A program made the position numbers and the translations under genes. Source: Variovorax dokdonensis (lineage in GTDB: Bacteria; Pseudomonadota; Gammaproteobacteria; Burkholderiales; Burkholderiaceae_C). Taken from it: 64,000 nt of DNA. Shown in pieces: positions 58,447 through 64,000 of this stretch. The notes under the pieces are model-generated. The model had not been told where the DNA came from, did not search any database, and saw only the letters and a program-made list of their open reading frames with translations. How positions within the stretch are numbered: the first letter of the stretch is position 1; each line of letters begins with the position of its first letter. The stretch covers positions 434,001 to 498,000 of the forward strand of contig NZ_JASZYV010000001.1 in the NCBI RefSeq assembly GCF_030316895.1, written 5' to 3'.

Positions 58447-59142
58447 ATGTCCACCGACCTGATCCTGATCCGCCACGGCGAGACGGACTGGAATCGCGAA
58501 CTGCGCTTTCAGGGCCACATCGACGTTCCCCTCAACGACATCGGCCACGAGCAGGCCCGGCGTCTGGGGCTGCGCATGGCGCAGGAGTCTGCGGATCACC
58601 TGGTCTGCAGCGACCTCATGCGATGCCAGCAGACGGCTGCGCCGACCGCGCTGCAACTGTCGCTGCCGGTAAGGACGACGGTGAGCCTGCGCGAGCAGAG
58701 CTTCGGTGCGGTCGAGGGTATGCGGGCGGACGAGATCCAGGCGCAGCATCCGCGCGCCTGGGAGGACTGGCTCAAGTTCCAGGAAGACTTCTCCATGCCG
58801 CAGGGCGAATCGCCGCGGCAGTTCCATGCGCGCGTGCTGGACGCCCTGCGGTCCATCGCCCACGAGCATCAGGGGCTGACGGTGCTGGTGTTCACCCATG
58901 GCGGCGTGCTCGACATGGTGTGGCGCACGGCGCGCGGGCTTGGCCTTGGCGGCCCGCGCCAGAGCGACATCCCCAACGCCGGCTTCAACCGCATACGGCT
59001 GCCGGATGCGGATGACCCGGCCAGGATCGAGGTGATCGCCTGGGCTGACACGCTGCACCTGGCGGACATGCCGCCGCAGCCGGTGTACGACCAGAAGCGC
59101 TACGTGGCGCCGCCCGAGGCGGGCAAGCCCAACGTCGCATAG
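58447..59142 (+). CDS. Histidine phosphatase family protein (phosphoglycerate-mutase-like)
   Basis: A 231-residue branch-1 histidine phosphatase. The phosphoacceptor motif is LILIRHGETDWNRELRFQGHIDVPLN (Arg9, His10, Gly11, Glu12), with SDLMRCQQTAAPTA, the acid Glu in LREQSFGAVEGM and the second catalytic His in VFTHGGVLDMVW. This matches cofactor-dependent mutase-like phosphatases such as GpmB/CobC relatives; the substrate is not readable. Its last 43 bases overlap the 3' end of the opposite TPR gene. Confidence 0.88.
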   Translation: MSTDLILIRHGETDWNRELRFQGHIDVPLNDIGHEQARRLGLRMAQESADHLVCSDLMRCQQTAAPTALQLSLPVRTTVSLREQSFGAVEGMRADEIQAQHPRAWEDWLKFQEDFSMPQGESPRQFHARVLDALRSIAHEHQGLTVLVFTHGGVLDMVWRTARGLGLGGPRQSDIPNAGFNRIRLPDADDPARIEVIAWADTLHLADMPPQPVYDQKRYVAPPEAGKPNVA

Positions 59143-60443
59143 GCCGCATCGGCCTGGCGCGCGAGCCGGCGCGACATCGGCTGCGCATTGAGCCGCTGCT
59201 GCAACAGCGATTGCGCCGCGCCGAGTTCCCGCGGATTACCGCCGCGCGCCAACGCGTCGAGGTGGATCTGCTCGAACAGGTCGCGCTGCGCGTGGCTGCC
59301 GCCGATGCGAGACAGGCTGGGCAATGCCAGGCCAAGCTGGTCGATGGCGGTGCGCAGATCGCCCCGCGCATGCGCCAGCAGACCGCGCGCCGCCGGCACG
59401 CACACCTGGACCCAGGTGTCGCGTTGCGAGGCGGGCGCCCGCGGCGCGAAATGCTCGATGTTGGCCAGCAGCACGTCGGCCTCGGTCCGACCGGCACGTC
59501 CCAGCCCATAGAGGTACTGCAGATCGAGGAAGGGCAACACGTGGTCTTGCTGGCGCACGGCCAGCCAGTCCGCCAGCTCGGCCCAGCGCTGCGCGCCGAC
59601 CTGCAGGCCCGCCAGCTCGAGCCGCGCCAGCAGCGAGACGGCGCCGATCTGGTCCTGCGAATACGCTTTCTCGACGCCCCAGACGTGGGTGTCGTAGACG
59701 GCCAATGCCTCGTCCTCGCGACCCAGGTCGATCAGGAACAGGGCCGCATGCCACCAGTTGTGGGTGTACATGAACGAGTTCAGGCCCGTCCACGTGTCGC
59801 TCACATCCTGCAGAAACCCCAGGCCCTCTTCGAGTTGGCCTTCGGTCAGCATCACATGGGCCAGTGCATGGTGCGCCCACGGTTCCTTGCGGCACATGGC
59901 GATGGCATGCAGCGCGCAGGCCCGCGCCTCGCGAAGCCGGTGGCACTGCTCGTGGCCGAAGGCCGCCATGCCGTGCACATAGGGAACATCGGCCGCGGCG
60001 GGCAGGGCGGTGAGCGACATGCGCAGCATGGCCGGGTTGTCGCCGAGGTTGAATGCGTGGTACTGGCCGAGCTTGAGCGATGCCAGGTCGCGCGGGAATT
60101 CCTGTGCCTGCTCCTGGTGCAGCGCCACCGCCAGCGCCAGGTCGCCTTGGGCCCAAGCGTCCAGCGCGGCGATGAAGCGGCGTTCGCGCGCGGTGGCCCG
60201 CTGCGCGCCTGCCTGCGCCTTGCGCAGATAGGGCAGGGCATTGGGCACCGCATCGCGCGACTCGGCGAACAGGTGCAGCGCCGCGCAATACGCCTGCACG
60301 ATGGGGCTTTCGTCCTGGGCCGCCGCCAGCACGTTCGCGGCGCGGGCCTCGCTCGCGATGAATCCTTCCACGAAGTCGTTGACCGCGAGGAGACTCGCGG
60401 CATCGTCGAGCGTGAGGGGATTGCCGAGGCTGTCCTGGTGCAT
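59100..60443 (-). CDS. TTC38-like tetratricopeptide-repeat protein
   Basis: A 447-residue all-helical protein of the TTC38 type: SLLAVNDFVEGFIASEARAANVL, FIAALDAWAQGDLALAVALHQEQAQEFPRDLASLKLGQYHAFNLGD, then HGMAAFGHEQCHRLREARACALHAI and the conserved NSFMYTHNWWHAALFLIDLGREDEALAVYD. TTC38-family proteins occur from bacteria to mammals with no defined biochemical role. There is no signal peptide. It converges with the phosphatase gene and is divergent from the hydrolase at 60473 with 29 bp between. Confidence 0.85.
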   Translation of the reverse strand: MHQDSLGNPLTLDDAASLLAVNDFVEGFIASEARAANVLAAAQDESPIVQAYCAALHLFAESRDAVPNALPYLRKAQAGAQRATARERRFIAALDAWAQGDLALAVALHQEQAQEFPRDLASLKLGQYHAFNLGDNPAMLRMSLTALPAAADVPYVHGMAAFGHEQCHRLREARACALHAIAMCRKEPWAHHALAHVMLTEGQLEEGLGFLQDVSDTWTGLNSFMYTHNWWHAALFLIDLGREDEALAVYDTHVWGVEKAYSQDQIGAVSLLARLELAGLQVGAQRWAELADWLAVRQQDHVLPFLDLQYLYGLGRAGRTEADVLLANIEHFAPRAPASQRDTWVQVCVPAARGLLAHARGDLRTAIDQLGLALPSLSRIGGSHAQRDLFEQIHLDALARGGNPRELGAAQSLLQQRLNAQPMSRRLARQADAAYATLGLPASGGAT

Positions 60444-60472
60444 GCAGGCATTCTGCCGCCATACTGCGCGGC

Positions 60473-61183
60473 ATGACTTCGCCCACGCTCCAACCCCTGG
60501 TCCTCGTTCCCGGTCTTCTTTGCGACGCGCTGCTGTGGTCGCCCCAGGTGCAGGGCCTGGCCGACGTGGCCGACTGCTGGGTGGCGGATGCGACTCGGCA
60601 GGACACGGTCGACGGCATGGCCCGTCATCTGCTGGAGCAATGTCCGTTCGAGCGCTTTGCGCTCGCAGGCTTGTCGATGGGCGGTTACGTGGCCCAGCGC
60701 GTGTGCCATCTTGCGCCCGAGCGTGTGCAGCGACTGGCGCTGCTCGACACCAACGCCGTAGCCGACTCCGAGGCCGCCACCGCCCAACGGCACGACCTGA
60801 TGCGCCTGGCGCCGGTCGAGGGCATGCAGGCGGTGGCCGAACTGCTGTTGCCGCGCCTGGTGTGGCCGCAGGCGCGCGATCACGATCGGCTGGCCGCCCT
60901 CGTGCGCACCATGGCGCGCAACGTGGGGCCCAAGGCGTTCATCCGCCAGGAAAACGCCATCATCGGTCGGCCCGACCAGCGCGAGGCGTTGGCGAGCATC
61001 ACCTGCCCCACCCTTGTCGCGTGCGGCGCGCAGGATGTGCTCACGCCGCCGGCCGTGCATGAAGAGATGTCGCGACGGGTGCCTGGTGCGCAACTGGTGG
61101 TCTTCGCGGACAGCGGGCACCTGAGCACCCTGGAGCAGCCTGAAGCGGTCAACGACGCACTGCGCGCCTGGTTGGTGCATTAA
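60473..61183 (+). CDS. Alpha/beta-fold hydrolase
   Basis: A 236-residue cytoplasmic hydrolase: oxyanion segment VLVPGLLCDALLWSPQ, nucleophile Ser68 in LAGLSMGGYVAQ, acid Asp in CPTLVACGAQDVLTPP and His in VVFADSGHLSTLEQP. The complete catalytic triad and short cap fit esterase/lactonase-like members. No substrate can be assigned, although a role in ester or lactone turnover is possible. The start is ATG 60473, 29 bp from the divergent TPR gene. Confidence 0.85.
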   Translation: MTSPTLQPLVLVPGLLCDALLWSPQVQGLADVADCWVADATRQDTVDGMARHLLEQCPFERFALAGLSMGGYVAQRVCHLAPERVQRLALLDTNAVADSEAATAQRHDLMRLAPVEGMQAVAELLLPRLVWPQARDHDRLAALVRTMARNVGPKAFIRQENAIIGRPDQREALASITCPTLVACGAQDVLTPPAVHEEMSRRVPGAQLVVFADSGHLSTLEQPEAVNDALRAWLVH

Positions 61184-61283
61184 AGCGCCCGCCAAGTACA
61201 CAAGTGCATCGGCAATGGACTACGTGAATCCGGGCTGAGCGGCCATGTCGCGGTGGCCGGGCCGCGCGCATGCTTGGGCCACC

Positions 61284-62135
61284 ATGTTGATCAAAATCGG
61301 CTACGACATCGAACTTGCGCTTGAAGCCAGCACTGCCCCCAGTGCGCTGGTCTTTTTGGTGCAGGTGCATCCCACCCGCGCCCACGACCTTGTCGATGGC
61401 GAGCACCTGAGCATCACGCCGGGGCTCTCGGTCGACCATTACCGGGACGGCTTCGACAACAAGTGCGCACGTGTGCAGGTTCCCCCCGGCATCGGGCGCA
61501 TCAGGTTGCGCAGCCAGGCGGTCATTCGCGATTCAGGTCTTCATGACGTGGTCGCCGCCGACGCGCAGCAGTGCCCGCTCGATCAGCTTCCAACCAACAC
61601 CTTGCAATACCTCCTGCCCAGCCGCTATTGCGAGGTGGACAGCGAGTTGCTGGCCTTCGCATGGCAGCAGTTCGGAAATGTGCCGGCTGGCTGGGCTCGC
61701 GTGCAGGCGATCTGCGATTTCGTCCACGGCCACCTGAGCTTCAGCTACCAGAATGCGCGCAGCACCCGCACCGCGGTGGATGGCTTCCGCGAGCGCACAG
61801 GCGTGTGCCGCGATTTCACCCACCTGGCCGTGGCCCTGTGCCGGTGCATGAACATCCCGGCTCGCTACGTGACGGGCTACCTGGGCGACATCGGCGTCCC
61901 GATCGCGCCCTATCCGATGGACTACAGCGCCTGGTTCGAGGTCTACCTGGGCGATCGCTGGTACACCTTCGACGCGCGCCACAACACGCCCCGCATCGGA
62001 CGGATTCCGGTTGCCCACGGGCGCGATGCTGCCGACGTGCCGATCACCATGTTCTTTGGCAACAGCAAGCTGGAGCGCTTCGACATCGTCACCGACGAGA
62101 TCGCCGAGCAACCGCAGGCTGCTGCGCTGGCCTGA
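61284..62135 (+). CDS. Transglutaminase-like (COG1305) family protein
   Basis: A 283-residue protein with an N-terminal beta domain (LIKIGYDIELALEASTAPSALVFLVQVHP) and a papain-like core: Cys175 in RTGVCRDFTHLAVALCR, then IPARYVTGYLGDIG and MDYSAWFEVYLGDRWYTFDARHN. In classic transglutaminases the second catalytic residue is the His of HAW; here the position is SAW, as in a widespread bacterial subgroup with FDARHN-PRIGRI. It may be a peptidase-like or non-transamidating member. ATG 61284 begins at the conserved IKIGYD strand. It probably stands alone. Confidence 0.85.
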   Translation: MLIKIGYDIELALEASTAPSALVFLVQVHPTRAHDLVDGEHLSITPGLSVDHYRDGFDNKCARVQVPPGIGRIRLRSQAVIRDSGLHDVVAADAQQCPLDQLPTNTLQYLLPSRYCEVDSELLAFAWQQFGNVPAGWARVQAICDFVHGHLSFSYQNARSTRTAVDGFRERTGVCRDFTHLAVALCRCMNIPARYVTGYLGDIGVPIAPYPMDYSAWFEVYLGDRWYTFDARHNTPRIGRIPVAHGRDAADVPITMFFGNSKLERFDIVTDEIAEQPQAAALA

Positions 62136-62249
62136 CGCGACAACCAGCGCCCGGGCATGGCGCGCGGCAGCAGGTGCGCTCGGGGCGAATCAGTGGCACG
62201 CTCGAGGGTTGGAGATTCGATGTCCACCTCCAAGCCAAAGGAGTCGCCC

Positions 62250-62729
62250 ATGCAGAAGATCACTCCGTTTTTTTGGTATGCCAAAGACGCTGAAGAAGCC
62301 GCGAAGTTCTACGTCTCCATCTTTCCGGACTCGCACATCGGGCGCGTCGTGACCATGCCGAGCGATTCGCCCAGCGGCCCCGCCGGCTCGGTGAAGGTGG
62401 TCGACTTCGTGCTCTTCGGGCAGTCGTTCACCGCCATGTCTGCCGCGTACGACGAGTCGTTCAATCACGCAATCTCGATGGTCGTGAACTGCGAGACGCA
62501 GGAAGAGATCGACCGCTACTGGGATGCCTTGTTGGCCGGCGGCGGCAAGACCGAAGCCTGCGGCTGGCTGCGCGATCGCTATGGCGTCGCATGGCAGATC
62601 ACGCCGACCGTCATCGTCGACATGATGGCCGACCCCGATCGAACCAAGGCCAAGCGCGCATCGGACGCGATGATGACGATGATCAAGCTCGACATCGCCA
62701 AGCTGAAGACAGCGTTCGAAGGCGGCTAG
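62250..62729 (+). CDS. VOC-family (PhnB / 3-demethylubiquinone-methyltransferase-like) protein
   Basis: A 159-residue protein of the glyoxalase/bleomycin-resistance superfamily, PhnB-like branch: MQKITPFFWYAKDAEEAAKFYVSIFPDSHIGRVV, VDFVLFGQSFTAMSAAYDESFNHAISMVVNCETQEEIDRYWDALLAGG and GWLRDRYGVAWQITP. An AAGGAG at 62238-62243 sits 6 nt before ATG 62250, so this start is better than the in-frame ATG 62220. The enzymatic role is unknown. Its stop overlaps the IclR stop by four bases (CTAG, 62726-62729). Confidence 0.87.
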   Translation: MQKITPFFWYAKDAEEAAKFYVSIFPDSHIGRVVTMPSDSPSGPAGSVKVVDFVLFGQSFTAMSAAYDESFNHAISMVVNCETQEEIDRYWDALLAGGGKTEACGWLRDRYGVAWQITPTVIVDMMADPDRTKAKRASDAMMTMIKLDIAKLKTAFEGG

Positions 62730-63574
62730 CGCAGCCCCGCCTGCCGATCGGCGGCGCCTACGAGCTGCACCAGGCTCGGGCCGATCTTGTCGATCATCTC
62801 GGAGCGCTTCCAGTGAAAACCAGGCACGGCGCAGTTGAACAGCAGCCTGCGCGGACCGTGCTGGAGTCGTGATGCCACGCCGACGGCAAGCACGCCGAAG
62901 CCGGCATCGCCCCAGTTGATCGCGAAGCCGCGCTCTGTGTGGTGGGCGAGGCTTTCGCGCATCCCCTCGCTGCAGCGCTCGAACTCGTCGGGCCGCTCGC
63001 GCTGCGCTCTCTCCAGGAACTGCTGCCGCTCGGCGGCTGGCAGCTGCGCCAGCCAGGCGCGCCCCATCGCGGTTTCCAGGATGCTGCGCACGGCGCCCAC
63101 GCCGGGGCGCTTGAGCGTTCCGTCCTCATGGCTGCAGGTTTCCAGATAGACCACGTCCAGATCCATCGTCACGCCCACCGACACGGCGCCTTCGATGCGG
63201 TCGGCCAGTTGCTGCATGGCCGGCCGGACCATGCCGAGCATCGGCGTATTGATGGCATAGGGGTAGCCCAAGGCGACGGCGGCCGGGCCGATGAAGTAGC
63301 GGTCGAGCCGCTCGTCGTGATCCAGGAAGCCCATGGTCAGCAGCGTGCGGCAAAGGCGCGAGACGGTGGGGCGCGACAGCCCCAGCTTGGCCGCGAATTC
63401 GCTGTTGGCATGCGGGCGCGGATCGCCCACGAAGCTCTGCAGGATGAGCAGGCCCTTGGCCAGCGTACCGGCGAAGTAGGGGTCGTCTTCTCGAATGCGG
63501 CGCAGATCCTCGTGATCCTTCATGTTCTGAATGGGTGAGTAGGCCTGCGAGCGATTCTGGGTGGGACGCGCCAT
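62726..63574 (-). CDS. IclR-family transcriptional regulator
   Basis: A regulator of up to 282 residues. The winged helix-turn-helix reads GTLAKGLLILQSFVGDPRPHANSEFAAKLGLSRPTVSRLCRTLLTMGFL, and the effector domain has AINTPMLGMVRPAMQQLADRIEGAVSVGVTMDLDVVYLE, TAMGRAWLAQLPAAERQQFLE and AINWGDAGFGVLAVGVA. The family commonly controls aromatic or acyl-CoA catabolism. ATG 63574 or, within it, ATG 63523 may be the true start. Divergent from an acyl-CoA dehydrogenase gene, which it probably represses or activates through the dyad at 63589-63603. Confidence 0.9.
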   Translation of the reverse strand: MARPTQNRSQAYSPIQNMKDHEDLRRIREDDPYFAGTLAKGLLILQSFVGDPRPHANSEFAAKLGLSRPTVSRLCRTLLTMGFLDHDERLDRYFIGPAAVALGYPYAINTPMLGMVRPAMQQLADRIEGAVSVGVTMDLDVVYLETCSHEDGTLKRPGVGAVRSILETAMGRAWLAQLPAAERQQFLERAQRERPDEFERCSEGMRESLAHHTERGFAINWGDAGFGVLAVGVASRLQHGPRRLLFNCAVPGFHWKRSEMIDKIGPSLVQLVGAADRQAGLR

Positions 63575-63588
63575 GGATTGAATCGTGA

Positions 63589-63603
63589 TTTCAATATTTG
63601 AAA
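63589..63603. promoter_or_regulatory. IclR-type operator candidate in the divergent promoter
   Basis: TTTCAATATTTGAAA is a perfect 6-bp inverted repeat around a TAT spacer. It lies 14 bp upstream of the IclR start and 45 bp upstream of the acyl-CoA dehydrogenase start. IclR-family operators are typically 13-15-bp palindromes of this kind, and its AT-rich composition stands out from the surroundings. Confidence 0.5.
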
Positions 63604-63648
63604 CACCGTGCCGGCGATTGTGAACCTCCTTCATACAGTCCGCCCACC

Positions 63649-64000
63649 ATGATTCGAGACAACGCACAACTCCAGGCCCTGCTGGCCGACATTCGCCAAT
63701 TCGTCCGCGAGCGCTGGCATCCGCTGGAAGATCAGGTCGGCCGCGAGAACGACATTCCGCCGGAGCTGGTGGATGAGCTTCGCCGCAAGGGCTACTTCGG
63801 ATGGAGCATTCCCGAGGCTTACGGCGGCCTGGGGCTCACCACCGAAGAACTGGTGCTTTGCGCCATGGAGCTGTCGCAGTCGTCCGTGGCCCTGCGCGCC
63901 CGGGTGGGCACCAACACCGGCATCGGTTCGGAGGCACTGGTGGCCGACGGCACCGAAGCGCAGAAGCAGCGCTGGCTGCCGCGCATGGCGACCGGTGAAC
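63649..64000 (+). CDS. Acyl-CoA dehydrogenase, N-terminal part (3' end outside window)
   Basis: The first 117 codons of an acyl-CoA dehydrogenase: the N-terminal helical domain ALLADIRQFVRERWHPLEDQVGRENDIPPELVDELRRKGYFGWSIPEAYGGLGLT, then LVLCAMELSQSSVALRARVGTNTGIGSEALVADGTEAQKQRWLPRMATGE. The PEAYGGLGL and GTEAQKQRWLP segments are family hallmarks. The FAD-binding and catalytic-base parts are beyond the window. It is divergent from the IclR regulator and presumably starts a fatty- or aromatic-acid beta-oxidation operon. Confidence 0.92.
   Translation, partial: MIRDNAQLQALLADIRQFVRERWHPLEDQVGRENDIPPELVDELRRKGYFGWSIPEAYGGLGLTTEELVLCAMELSQSSVALRARVGTNTGIGSEALVADGTEAQKQRWLPRMATGE

Overview
This is a high-GC, gene-dense chromosomal stretch. 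The gene families point to a betaproteobacterium of the order Burkholderiales, probably Comamonadaceae close to Variovorax or Acidovorax. Pointers are the Bug-type (tripartite tricarboxylate) substrate-binding proteins, one paired with a LysR regulator, an acyl-homoserine-lactone locus with an RsaM-like gene, the 180-kDa NAD-glutamate dehydrogenase and the overall base composition. The genus is an inference. I see no insertion sequence, prophage, CRISPR array, tRNA or rRNA gene. Both ends cut through genes (selO on the left, an acyl-CoA dehydrogenase on the right).

Layout. 0-7 kb: selO end, a siderophore-interacting protein divergent from a MarR regulator, a SYLF lipoprotein, a cytosine-deaminase-like amidohydrolase divergent from a formylglycine-generating-enzyme homologue, 8-oxoguanine deaminase and a small unknown gene. 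7-10.5 kb: quorum-sensing locus (luxI, rsaM-like gene, luxR, an unknown gene, an ABM-fold protein). 10.6-15 kb: CYTH-CHAD protein, then nikR and a TonB-dependent receptor with a candidate NikR operator over its start codon. 15-23.7 kb: NAD-glutamate dehydrogenase, AI-2E-type permease, large catalase KatE.

23.8-32.2 kb is the most intriguing region: three tightly coupled transcription units. They are membrane protein + RibD-type reductase; MDR dehydrogenase + degenerate 6-pyruvoyltetrahydropterin-synthase homologue + glycosyltransferase + methyltransferase; and CDP-alcohol phosphatidyltransferase + YceI + sulfatase/LTA-synthase-like protein. I read it as an uncharacterised pathway making a modified, glycosylated pterin- or pyrimidine-derived molecule, possibly membrane linked.

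32.2-46 kb: MFS transporter, a livGFHMK branched-chain ABC operon whose livF carries an in-frame amber codon, and an ester-degradation group (LysR, two Bug proteins, tannase-family lipoprotein, second alpha/beta hydrolase). 46-50.3 kb: GAF protein, aldo/keto reductase with AraC regulator, and a SulP transporter preceded by a leader that holds a 31-codon ORF ending in Pro-Pro-stop and a terminator-like hairpin. 50.3-57.1 kb: a five-gene signalling operon (three-receiver hybrid kinase, CheR, receiver-less CheB, REC-kinase, single REC). 57.2-64 kb: housekeeping and hypothetical enzymes, ending with an IclR regulator divergent from an acyl-CoA dehydrogenase.
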